Below, one piece after another: positions 6,945-13,902 of a DNA stretch of 18,716 nucleotides (the stretch's first letter is position 1; every line of letters begins with the position of its first letter). Where the stretch lies: positions 1-18,716 of the forward strand of contig JBCCZS010000039.1 of NCBI GenBank assembly GCA_039187035.1, written 5' to 3'. A program made the position numbers and the translations under genes. The stretch comes from JAJFFW01 sp039187035 (GTDB lineage: Bacteria > Pseudomonadota > Alphaproteobacteria > Caulobacterales > Parvularculaceae). The notes under the pieces are model-generated. The model saw only the letters and a program-made list of their open reading frames with translations. It made no database searches and had not been told where the DNA came from.

Positions 6945-7796
6945 TTAGCCGCGCGCCTTATTGAAGGTGAGCCGTTCGCCGTTGAACGACGCAGTGGCGC
7001 AGTAAACGCCTTTCGCATTCAGCCGAGCGCACAGCGCGCTCGCGGTCGCTTCGGAGGCGAAGCCGCCGCCGACCAGCCGCAGGAATTCCCCCCGGCCCTC
7101 CACGCGTATGCGCTCGATCCGCGGCTCAAGAAGGCCGAGTTCCTCCGGGTTTTCCCGCTGCAAGGTGCGCCAGCCTTCGCGCGCTTCGTCGACGATTTTG
7201 TACGAGGCGAGGTGCACGCCGAAGAGGCGCGCCGCTTGGCCGCCCGCCTCGGCCGGGGCCTCATTGTCGAAGACCGGGCGGTCGTCGGCGAAACTCGGTT
7301 GGAGGAGCCGGGGCGACCCGCCCGCGGGGGCCGGCGCGTCGGCGAGCGCTTGATCGGCCTGCGCCGCCGCGACGACCGCGTCGTCTTTCGGCGCGGGCGG
7401 GCGCGCCGGCGCGACGGCGGGCTCGATCACAGGAATAGTAAGACTGTCGGCCGCCGCCTCGTCGACGCCGGGTTCCGTCGCCGGCTCCTCCGGCACGTCA
7501 AGCGCGGCGACCGCCGCGGCCCCGTCGGCCTCAAGCGCTGCGAGCCGCTGCTGCAGCGCGGCGACTTCCGATTTGAGGGCGGCGTTTTCCTCGCGTAATT
7601 CCGCGTTGCTCGCCGCGCTCCAGTCGATTTCCCGGGTCTTTGCGTCGGCCGGTTCTTTGTCGCCCAGTCCGAGCGAACTGCACGCGCCTGATGCGAGCGC
7701 GATCGCCACAGCCGCCGCGGCACGTACCGAGCGGCGCGCGCGAACGCTTCGGCTCGCCGGCCCGCAGGCGGGACGGTGCGCTGGTCGGCTCGACAC
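6945..7796 (-). CDS. SPOR-domain lipoprotein with leucine-zipper-like segment
   Basis: A 283-residue protein. A basic N-terminus and Ala-rich hydrophobic stretch end in a lipobox-like LASGAC (Cys39), so a lipoprotein is likely. Residues 63-92 (NAELREENAALKSEV and on) have heptad leucines. A Pro/Ala/Glu-rich linker follows (100-188). The C-terminal ~75 residues form a SPOR-type domain (FGVHLASYKIVDEAREGWR, then PEELG, then FLRLVGGGFASEATASALCARL). SPOR domains bind denuded septal peptidoglycan, so a role in division or wall remodelling is expected. The GTG start is preceded by GAGGGAG 11 bases upstream; no later start keeps the signal. It is divergent from panC with 98 bp between. The domain closely resembles that of the second SPOR gene at 17280-17891. 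Confidence 0.85.
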   Translation of the reverse strand: MSSRPAHRPACGPASRSVRARRSVRAAAAVAIALASGACSSLGLGDKEPADAKTREIDWSAASNAELREENAALKSEVAALQQRLAALEADGAAAVAALDVPEEPATEPGVDEAAADSLTIPVIEPAVAPARPPAPKDDAVVAAAQADQALADAPAPAGGSPRLLQPSFADDRPVFDNEAPAEAGGQAARLFGVHLASYKIVDEAREGWRTLQRENPEELGLLEPRIERIRVEGRGEFLRLVGGGFASEATASALCARLNAKGVYCATASFNGERLTFNKARG

Positions 7797-7819
7797 GGGT
7801 TCGTCGGCTCCCTCAATCA

Positions 7820-7834
7820 GCGGACCTTGTCCGC
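7820..7834. promoter_or_regulatory. Inverted repeat between the SPOR and panC genes
   Basis: GCGGAC-CTT-GTCCGC, a perfect 6-bp dyad with a 3-base spacer, lies in the 98-bp divergent gap. It could be an operator for either gene. GC-rich dyads of this size are common by chance in this genome, so support is weak. Confidence 0.2.
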
Positions 7835-7894
7835 CCTGCCGCGTTACGCGACAACGTCCCCAAGACGTACGCGAAGCCGGCCCCCCTGTCGAGA

Positions 7895-8770
7895 ATGATG
7901 ACAGAAACGAAACTTGACGTCGTTCGCGATCCGAAACGGGTCCGCGAGCGAATCGCCGATTGGCGCGCCCGCGGCATGACGGTCGCCGTCGTCCCGACGA
8001 TGGGCGCGCTGCATGAAGGTCATCTCTCGCTCGTGCGCCGCGGCCAAGAGGTCGCGGACCGCACCGTGGCGAGCGTTTTCGTCAACCCGGCGCAGTTCGC
8101 GCCCGGCGAAGATTTCGACGCCTATCCGCGCGGCGAAGCGCAAGATTTCGCCCGCCTCGCAGACGTCGGATGCGACCTCGCCTACGCGCCGCCACGCTCG
8201 GCGATGTACCCGGACGGCTTTGCAACGTCGGTCCGGGTCGACGCCTACGCCGATATTTTGTGCGCCGCCTCGCGGCCGCATTTTTTCGGCGGCGTCGCGA
8301 CGGTGGTGACCAAACTGTTGAACCAGTGCCGGCCGGATGTCGCGGTCTTCGGCGAGAAGGACTACCAACAATTGTTGATCGTCCGACGCCTCGCCCGCGA
8401 CCTCGACCTCGACGTCGAGATCGTCGGCGCCCCGATCGTACGCGAGCCGGACGGCCTCGCCATGTCGTCGCGGAACGCGTATCTCACAACGGCGCAGCGC
8501 GCGGTCGCGGGCCGGCTGAACGCCATTATGGCCGCCGTCGTTCGGGCGATCGAAGCGGGCGAGCCGATCGCGGCGGCGATCGCGGCGGGCCGCGCCGACT
8601 TGAACGCGGCCGGCTTTGACCGCATCGATTATCTCGAAGCGCGCGACGCGGCGGATTTAAGCGCGCCCGGCGACCGCCTCGCCGAGCGACATTTACGGTT
8701 GTTCGCCGCCGTTTATCTCGGCGAGACGCGGCTGATCGACAATCGCGCGATCAACGCCCGCGGCAATTGA
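7895..8770 (+). CDS. panC: Pantothenate synthetase PanC
   Basis: Condenses pantoate with beta-alanine using ATP to give pantothenate, the precursor of coenzyme A. The family signatures are all present (numbering from the second ATG): PTMGALHEGH with the HxGH nucleotide-binding motif at 39-42, SVFVNPAQFAPGEDFDAYPR (59-78), FFGGVATVVTKLLNQ (129-143), VFGEKDYQQL (150-159) and the KMSKS-equivalent region LAMSSRNAYL (187-196). Length is about 290 residues, normal for the family. Two tandem ATG codons at 7895 and 7898 could each start; the longer is reported. It heads a run of five plus-strand genes with dut only 11 bp downstream. No panB is in the window. Confidence 0.97.
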   Translation: MMTETKLDVVRDPKRVRERIADWRARGMTVAVVPTMGALHEGHLSLVRRGQEVADRTVASVFVNPAQFAPGEDFDAYPRGEAQDFARLADVGCDLAYAPPRSAMYPDGFATSVRVDAYADILCAASRPHFFGGVATVVTKLLNQCRPDVAVFGEKDYQQLLIVRRLARDLDLDVEIVGAPIVREPDGLAMSSRNAYLTTAQRAVAGRLNAIMAAVVRAIEAGEPIAAAIAAGRADLNAAGFDRIDYLEARDAADLSAPGDRLAERHLRLFAAVYLGETRLIDNRAINARGN

Positions 8771-8781
8771 AGGATCGTCCG

Positions 8782-9258
8782 ATGACTGAAGACGCCGCGG
8801 ACGCGCGCCCCTTGGTGCGCTTTATCCGTTTCGAGCATGCGGCCGATTTACCGGCGCCGTCGTATGAGTCGCCCCTCGCCGCCGGCGCCGATTTGCGCGC
8901 CGCGGTCGATGAAGACGACATCGTGACGATTGCGCCGGGCGCGCGCGCCCTCGTGCCGACGGGGATCGCCGTCGCCTTGCCCGCCGGTTGGGAAGCGCAG
9001 GTGCGCCCGCGCTCCGGGCTCGCCGCAAAACGCGGGATCACGTGCCTAAACAGCCCCGGCACGATCGACGCCGACTATCGCGGCGAAGTGCACGTCTTGT
9101 TGCACAATACGGGGATCGAGGCGTTCACCGTCACGCGCGGCGAGCGCATTGCGCAGCTCGTCGTCGCGCGGGCGCCGCAAGCGGTGTTCGAGCTGTGCGA
9201 GACGTTGGACGACACCGAGCGCGGCGCCGGCGGCTTCGGCTCGACAGGCGTCGGCTGA
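8782..9258 (+). CDS. dut: Deoxyuridine 5'-triphosphate nucleotidohydrolase (dUTPase)
   Basis: A 158-residue trimeric-type dUTPase that cleaves dUTP to dUMP and pyrophosphate, keeping uracil out of DNA. All five conserved motifs are visible: AGADLRA (34-40), RPRSGLA (75-81), NSPGTIDADYRGE (90-102), RGERIAQLV (119-127) and the C-terminal ATP-grasp-like lid GAGGFGSTG (148-156). The ATG at 8782 has AGGA 7 bases upstream. In many bacteria dut neighbours coaBC; here it lies between panC and an E1-like gene. Its early N-terminus (RPLVRFIRFEHAADL) is typical of alphaproteobacterial Dut. Confidence 0.97.
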   Translation: MTEDAADARPLVRFIRFEHAADLPAPSYESPLAAGADLRAAVDEDDIVTIAPGARALVPTGIAVALPAGWEAQVRPRSGLAAKRGITCLNSPGTIDADYRGEVHVLLHNTGIEAFTVTRGERIAQLVVARAPQAVFELCETLDDTERGAGGFGSTGVG

Positions 9259-9278
9259 CGCATGTCGTTTCCGCCGCC

Positions 9279-10067
9279 ATGCTGAACGACGCCGAGACCC
9301 GACGTTATTTGCGCCATATCCTCCTCAAGGAAATCGGCGCGCAAGGACAACAGAAATTGCGCGCCGCGCGGATCGGCGGCGTCGGCGCCGGCGGGAGCGG
9401 CGCGCCGGCGCTGTTGTATGTCGCCGCAGCCGGCGTCGGGCGGTTGCGCGTCGTCGATCCGGACACGGTGGATCTGTCAAACCTCCAGCGCCAAATCCTC
9501 TACGGCGTGGCGGACGTCGACGCCGGCAAAGCGTCCGCCGCGGCGGACGCCCTCGCCCGCCTCAATCCGGACGTCGCGGTCGAGCCCGTGGCCGCCCGCC
9601 TCGACGCGGCGACCGCGGCCGCGTTCGTCGACGGGTGCGACGTCGTTCTTGAAGGCGTCGACAATTTCGAGACGCGTTACGTCGTGAACGCGGCGTGCAT
9701 TAAGGCCGGCGTTCCGCTCGTGTCCGCGGCGGTGGGACGCTTTGACGGACAGATCGCGGTCTTTCACCCAACCGACGCGCCGGGCGTCAATCCGTGTTAC
9801 CGCTGTTTCGCGCCGGAAGCGCCGCCCCGCGAGGCCGCGCTCGTCTGTGCGGAGGAAGGCGTTCTCGGTCCGGTCACCGGCGTCGTCGGCGCGCAAGCCG
9901 CCCTTGAAGCTTTGAAGCTGATCGCGGGCTTCGGCGAGCCGTTGATCGGCGCGCTCGCCGTCTATGACGGCTTGACCGGCGCCATGCGCCGCATCATTTT
10001 GCCGGCCGATCCGGCGTGTCCGGACTGTTCGTCGCTCGCCGGGAGGGCCGCCGCCGATGCGCTTTAA
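9279..10067 (+). CDS. HesA/MoeB/ThiF-family E1-like adenylyltransferase
   Basis: A 262-residue single-domain E1-like enzyme. It has the nucleotide-binding loop IGGVGAGGSGAPALLYVAAAG (32-52), the conserved VVDPDTVDLSNLQRQILY (58-75), EGVDNFETRY (125-134), two zinc-ligand pairs CYRC (173-176) and CPDC (247-250), and CAEEGVLGPVTGVVG (190-204), whose Cys190 is the position of the conserved catalytic cysteine. Such proteins adenylate the C-terminal Gly-Gly of ubiquitin-like sulfur carriers (MoaD, ThiS). There is no rhodanese domain. No moa or thi genes are nearby, so MoeB, ThiF or another role cannot be separated. The ATG at 9279 has no clear ribosome binding site. Its end overlaps the YceI gene by 11 bp, implying coupling. 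Confidence 0.92.
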   Translation: MLNDAETRRYLRHILLKEIGAQGQQKLRAARIGGVGAGGSGAPALLYVAAAGVGRLRVVDPDTVDLSNLQRQILYGVADVDAGKASAAADALARLNPDVAVEPVAARLDAATAAAFVDGCDVVLEGVDNFETRYVVNAACIKAGVPLVSAAVGRFDGQIAVFHPTDAPGVNPCYRCFAPEAPPREAALVCAEEGVLGPVTGVVGAQAALEALKLIAGFGEPLIGALAVYDGLTGAMRRIILPADPACPDCSSLAGRAAADAL

Positions 10068-10671
10068 CCGCGCCGCCATAATGAGCCTCGCAATATTCGG
10101 CGCGTCGGCCTGCGCGTCGCTCGTCGCGCCGAACCCGTCGAGCGAGCCGGCCGCGCTCCGCTCCGGCCAATATGCGCTCGACACGGCGCATGCCGCCGTC
10201 CTGTTCAAGATCGACCATCTCGGTTTTTCGCAATATGTCGGCCGGTTTGAGACGGTCGACGCGAGCCTCGATTTCGACGCTGAGGCGCCGGAGAACGCGC
10301 GCCTCGAAGCCATCGTCGACGTCGCCTCCCTGGACGTCGCGAACGACGAGTTCGCGCAAACGCTGATCGGCCCGAACTGGTTCGACGCTAGCGCGCACCC
10401 GCAAGCCCGGTTCGTCTCGACGACCGTCGAGATCACCGGCGAGCGGACGGGCCGCGTCGTCGGCGACTTAACGCTAAAGGGCGTCACCCGGCCGATCGCG
10501 CTCGACGTGACGTTCAACGGCGGCGATCGCGATCTGCTGCGTGGATCTTATGTGGTTGGATTTTCCGCAACCGGAACGTTCGACCGGACCGAATTCGGCG
10601 TCGACCGTTTTTCCGGCCCCGTCGGCGACATCGTCCGCTTGGAAATCGAAGCCGAATTCGAACGCGACTGA
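10057..10671 (+). CDS. YceI-family lipoprotein
   Basis: A 204-residue protein with a signal sequence ending in GASAC (Cys19), so probably a lipoprotein, followed by a YceI domain. Diagnostic stretches are YALDTAHAAVLFKIDHLGFSQ (about 38-58), FDASAHPQARFVSTTVE (109-125), GDLTLKGVTRPIALDVTFNG (about 139-158) and the late VGFSATGTFDRTEFGVDRF (about 166-184). YceI domains are eight-stranded barrels that bind long polyisoprenoid lipids; the cellular role is poorly defined. The start overlaps the E1-like gene and has GGGAGG about 9 bases upstream. A dienelactone hydrolase gene follows 13 bp later. Confidence 0.94.
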   Translation: MRFNRAAIMSLAIFGASACASLVAPNPSSEPAALRSGQYALDTAHAAVLFKIDHLGFSQYVGRFETVDASLDFDAEAPENARLEAIVDVASLDVANDEFAQTLIGPNWFDASAHPQARFVSTTVEITGERTGRVVGDLTLKGVTRPIALDVTFNGGDRDLLRGSYVVGFSATGTFDRTEFGVDRFSGPVGDIVRLEIEAEFERD

Positions 10672-10684
10672 GGATTAAAACGCC

Positions 10685-11407
10685 ATGGCCATCGTCACCC
10701 GCCCCGTCGACTATGAATGCGACGCGACCGCCCTCGAAGGCGTCATCGCCTATGACGACGCGTCGCCGGGCCCGCGCCCGGTGGTCCTCGTCTCCCATGC
10801 TTGGGCGGGGCGCACGGCGTTCGAGACGGGCAAAGCCGAGGCGCTCGCCGAACTCGGATACGCCGGCTTCGCGCTCGATCTCTACGGCAAGGGCGTGACG
10901 GGCGCGACGACGGACGAATGCGCCGCGCTTATGGACCCGTTCATGAAGGACCGCGCCATGCTGAACCGCCGGCTCGCGGCGGCCCTCGCCGCCGCCGGCG
11001 CGCAGCCCGAGGCGGACGCCGCTAAAGTCGCGGCGATCGGGTTTTGCTTTGGCGGTCTGTGCGTCCTCGACATGGCCCGGGCCGGCGCGGACCTCAAAGC
11101 GGTCGCCGCGTTCCACGGGCTCCTCGGCGCGCCGGAGCCGGCGTTCGCCGGGCCGGTGACGTCCAAGATCGCGGTTTTTCACGGGTGGGACGACCCGATG
11201 GCGACGCCGGATGCGGTCGTCGCGCTGGGCGCCGAACTCACCGCTGCGAAGGCCGACTGGCAACTCCATGCCTATGGCGGCGTGATGCACGCCTTCACCA
11301 ATCCGCAGGCGAACGATCCCGGCTTCGGCACGGTCTATGACGCGACCGCCGCCAGCCGGTCATGGGCCGCCATGACCGCTTTTCTCGCTGAGGCGTTCGC
11401 TGCGTAA
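10685..11407 (+). CDS. Dienelactone hydrolase family protein
   Basis: A 240-residue alpha/beta hydrolase of the dienelactone hydrolase family, probably cytoplasmic (no signal). The Cys-Asp-His triad is visible: nucleophile Cys121 in GFCFGG, Asp in FHGWDDPM (169 or 170) and His202 in GGVMHAFTNP. The N-terminal VLVSHAWAG and GYAGFALDLYGKG are typical. True dienelactone hydrolases act in chlorocatechol breakdown, but no aromatic-catabolism gene is near and many family members are general esterases, so no substrate is assigned. It is the last gene of the panC run and stops 3 bp short of the convergent unknown gene. Confidence 0.92.
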   Translation: MAIVTRPVDYECDATALEGVIAYDDASPGPRPVVLVSHAWAGRTAFETGKAEALAELGYAGFALDLYGKGVTGATTDECAALMDPFMKDRAMLNRRLAAALAAAGAQPEADAAKVAAIGFCFGGLCVLDMARAGADLKAVAAFHGLLGAPEPAFAGPVTSKIAVFHGWDDPMATPDAVVALGAELTAAKADWQLHAYGGVMHAFTNPQANDPGFGTVYDATAASRSWAAMTAFLAEAFAA

Positions 11408-11410
11408 GCC

Positions 11411-11731
11411 TTAGGCCGAGCGCGGCTGCTCGCGCGCCTTCAGCGCGCGCGTCAGCGACTTCGCCGTCTCCGCTTCGTCGGGCGTTAGAACACGCGTGAA
11501 CCCGTCCCGATCGGCGAGAATGTAAATGATCTCGTCGTCAAGCAACGAAGCGACCGATTGCGGCGCGTCGTCCGCATCGGGCCGCACGACCTTCATAATC
11601 AAGCGGGGCTCTTCTATCGGGCGCTCAGAATGGCCGCCGCGCAAGAGCTTGTTCAGGCGGACGCGGAGCGTCAGCGAGGTGACGTCGCCGATGGGGCCCA
11701 TGGGGCCGGCGGCGCGTGCGCGTCTCATCAT
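11411..11731 (-). CDS. Hypothetical protein, 106 residues
   Basis: A small protein I do not recognise. It has a basic head (MMRRARAAGPMGPIGD), a basic amphipathic segment (LTLRVRLNKLLRGG), then an acidic/hydrophobic half (ASLLDDEIIYILADRDGFTR) and a helical tail (LTPDEAETAKSLTRALKA). No signal peptide or membrane segment is seen. The start is uncertain: tandem ATG codons at 11731 and 11728, a GTG at 11773 and an internal ATG are all in frame, none with a strong ribosome binding site. It is supported by window-like codon use and by filling an otherwise empty gap. It is convergent with the dienelactone hydrolase gene (3 bp) and divergent from tyrS. Confidence 0.6.
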   Translation of the reverse strand: MMRRARAAGPMGPIGDVTSLTLRVRLNKLLRGGHSERPIEEPRLIMKVVRPDADDAPQSVASLLDDEIIYILADRDGFTRVLTPDEAETAKSLTRALKAREQPRSA

Positions 11732-11811
11732 GTTTCGGTGTCTTTCATGCCGGGCGTGCGCCCTAGCGCGCACCGCAATTTTCGATTGCAGTTTGGTAAT
11801 GTAGGCGTGAA

Positions 11812-11836
11812 GGACGTCTTAACGGACGTCGTTAAC
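11812..11836. repeat. Tandem direct repeat upstream of tyrS
   Basis: GGACGTCTTAAC is followed immediately by GGACGTCGTTAAC, nearly identical 12/13-base units. Each contains the palindrome GACGTC and a TTAAC. The TTAA spacing is 9 bases, not the 7 of a classic CtrA box. It lies just upstream of the proposed tyrS promoter and could be a regulator site; this is inference. Confidence 0.4.
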
Positions 11837-11843
11837 GCGCGTT

Positions 11844-11872
11844 TTGACGGCCCCTCGGGCCGCGGCTAGAAG
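11844..11872 (+). promoter_or_regulatory. Candidate sigma-70-type promoter of tyrS
   Basis: TTGACG (11844-11849) and TAGAAG (11867-11872) are separated by 17 bases, matching 5/6 and 4/6 of the -35 and -10 consensus. Transcription would begin near 11879, giving a leader of about 22 bases. The spacer contains the perfect dyad CGGCCC-CTC-GGGCCG (11848-11862), a possible operator. This is a pattern match only. Confidence 0.35.
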
Positions 11873-11900
11873 GCGCGCTCGCGCGACAACGAGACCGGTC

Positions 11901-13142
11901 ATGTACGCTTCGGAATTTCTAAAAGTCCTCGACGAACGGGGCTTCATCCATCAGGGCACCAACCTGGAAGGCCTGGACGCGGCCGCCGCAAAGAGCGTCC
12001 TGACCGGATATATCGGCTTCGACGCGACCGCGTCCTCGCTGCACGCCGGCAGCCTCATCCAGATCATGCTGCTTTACTGGCTACAGCAGACCGGTCACCG
12101 GCCGCTCGTTTTGATGGGCGGCGGCACGACGAAGGTCGGCGACCCGACCGGCAAGGACGCGCAAAGAAAGCTTCTGACCGACGCGGAGATCGACGCCAAC
12201 ATCACCTCATTAAAATCCGTCTTCGGGACGTTCTTAGCGTTCGGCGACGGGCCGACGGACGCGATCATGGCGAACAATTCCGACTGGCTCGACGCGCTCG
12301 GCTACGTCGCGTTCCTGCGCGACTACGGCGCCCATTTCACGATCAACCGTATGCTGACGTTCGACAGCGTCAAGCTGCGGCTCGACCGCGAAAGCCCGAT
12401 GACGTTCCTGGAATTCAACTACATGTTGATGCAGGCCTACGATTTCCACGCGCTGCACGGCCTGTACGGCTGCGCCTTGCAGCTCGGCGGATCGGACCAG
12501 TGGGGCAATATCGTCAACGGCGTCGAATTATGCCGCCGTAAGGACGGCGCGGAAGTGTTCGGCCTGACGACGCCGTTGCTGACGACGGCGGCCGGCAAAA
12601 AAATGGGCAAGACGGAAGGCGGCGCGGTGTGGCTGAACGCCGACCTCTTCTCGCCCTACGACTACTGGCAATATTGGCGCAACGCCGAAGACGCCGACGT
12701 TCAAACGCTGCTCGCCCGGTTCACGACCCTGCCGATGGACGAGGTGCGCCGCCTCGGCGCGCTCCAAGGCGCGGAAATCAACGAGGCCAAGAAAGTGCTG
12801 GCCCACGAAGCGACGACGCTTTTGCACGGGGCCGACGCGGCGCGCGCCGCGGCGGAGACCGCCCGCAAAACCTTTGAAGACGGGGCGGCGGGCGCCGGCC
12901 TGCCCACGGTCGCGGTCGCGCCGGCGGCCCTTGAAGCGGGGCTCGATCTTTTTGCGCCGTTTATCGACACCGGGCTCATCGCCTCCAAAAGCGAAGGGCG
13001 GCGCCACATTAAAGGCGGCGCCTTGAAGATTAACGATACGGCGCTTACGGAAGAACGCGCGCTCGGCGCCGCCGACGTCGTCGACGGACGAATCAAGCTG
13101 TCGGTCGGCAAGAAAAAGCACGCCCTCGTCGCCGTCGAGTGA
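11901..13142 (+). CDS. tyrS: Tyrosyl-tRNA synthetase
   Basis: A 413-residue class I synthetase that charges tRNA-Tyr with tyrosine. Visible motifs: the HIGH-equivalent SLHAGSL (46-52) preceded by GYIGFDATA, GGGTTKVGDPTGKD (73-86), FNYMLMQAYDF (172-182) carrying tyrosine-binding residues, QLGGSDQWGNI (194-204), and the KMSKS-equivalent KKMGKTEGG (233-241). The last ~70 residues form the S4 tRNA-binding domain (LIASKSEGRRHIKGGALKIND). The ATG at 11901 gives the expected MYASEFLKVLDERGFIHQ start; the ribosome binding site is poor. The gene stands alone on the plus strand, divergent from the small unknown gene and ending 7 bp from the convergent CPBP protease gene. Confidence 0.98.
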   Translation: MYASEFLKVLDERGFIHQGTNLEGLDAAAAKSVLTGYIGFDATASSLHAGSLIQIMLLYWLQQTGHRPLVLMGGGTTKVGDPTGKDAQRKLLTDAEIDANITSLKSVFGTFLAFGDGPTDAIMANNSDWLDALGYVAFLRDYGAHFTINRMLTFDSVKLRLDRESPMTFLEFNYMLMQAYDFHALHGLYGCALQLGGSDQWGNIVNGVELCRRKDGAEVFGLTTPLLTTAAGKKMGKTEGGAVWLNADLFSPYDYWQYWRNAEDADVQTLLARFTTLPMDEVRRLGALQGAEINEAKKVLAHEATTLLHGADAARAAAETARKTFEDGAAGAGLPTVAVAPAALEAGLDLFAPFIDTGLIASKSEGRRHIKGGALKINDTALTEERALGAADVVDGRIKLSVGKKKHALVAVE

Positions 13143-13149
13143 CGCGCCG

Positions 13150-13902
13150 TCAGGCGGGGAACAGCATTTCTTGGAGCGAAATCGACAGATTGCTCAACGC
13201 GTGCGCCAGGGTCGGCGCGGCGAGCCCGCCGGTCAGGATGCGCAAGGCGCCGAAAATTAGCCCCGAGGCGATCACCATCAACATGCCGGAAAAATAGTAC
13301 TGCGTGTGCGTCAGGCCGAAGATGACGGCGACCGCGACGACGGCGGCGACCGGGTTCCACCCGCGCGCGAGCAAACAGCCGAGAAGGAGCCCGCGGAACG
13401 CCAGTTCCTCGAACAAGGGCGCCGCGACGACGCCTGAAAAGAGATCGCCGAACGCGTTCTCGCGTGTGACCTCAAACGCATATCCCGGGCGATAGGCCGG
13501 CAGGTCGTCTTGGCCCGTCACGGCGAGCGCCGCTTGTTCGATCAAACCAGACGCCACCCAGTCGGCGGCGACGGCGAGCACGGCGATAACGACGATTGGG
13601 CGCGACAGGGCGCCAGCCGGCGCGGCGAGCGCTACAATGTCGAGACGATGAAGATCGGCCCGCAAGGCCGCATAGCCGACGAGCATCAGCCCGCCCCAGG
13701 CGACGAGATTGAGCGGATGCGCCGGATCCCACCACGCCCGCCAAAACCGCTCCGCGCCGAAGGGGTGGAGTTGATAATGAACGAGGGACAAGGCGTCGAC
13801 GGCGACGGCGGCGAGCCAAGAAAACCCGACGGCCCAGAAGAGCGCGCGCAAGGGCGCGCCCGCAAGCCGCGCCGCGGCGTCCACGGCGGCTCGGCGCGTC
13901 AC
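13150..13902 (-). CDS. CPBP-family intramembrane metalloprotease (Rce1/Abi-like)
   Basis: A 250-residue multi-spanning membrane protein with the three CPBP motifs: EExxxR in FEELAFRG (164-171), FxxxH in FGLTH (195-199) and HxxxN in HALSN (234-238). About six hydrophobic segments are seen. Family members cleave within the membrane or confer self-immunity in bacteriocin loci. The GTG at 13902 overlaps the stop of the HlyD-type gene (GTGA), with GAGGA directly in front; that is too close for a normal ribosome binding site, so translational coupling is likely. A GTG at 13884 is an alternative start. It is the third gene of the secretion operon, which makes its partnership with the exporter the notable point. 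Confidence 0.92.
   Translation of the reverse strand: MTRRAAVDAAARLAGAPLRALFWAVGFSWLAAVAVDALSLVHYQLHPFGAERFWRAWWDPAHPLNLVAWGGLMLVGYAALRADLHRLDIVALAAPAGALSRPIVVIAVLAVAADWVASGLIEQAALAVTGQDDLPAYRPGYAFEVTRENAFGDLFSGVVAAPLFEELAFRGLLLGCLLARGWNPVAAVVAVAVIFGLTHTQYYFSGMLMVIASGLIFGALRILTGGLAAPTLAHALSNLSISLQEMLFPA

Noticed and set aside
11819..11835. CtrA binding site before tyrS
   Set aside because: Two TTAA tetramers are present but 9 bases apart; the known consensus needs 7.
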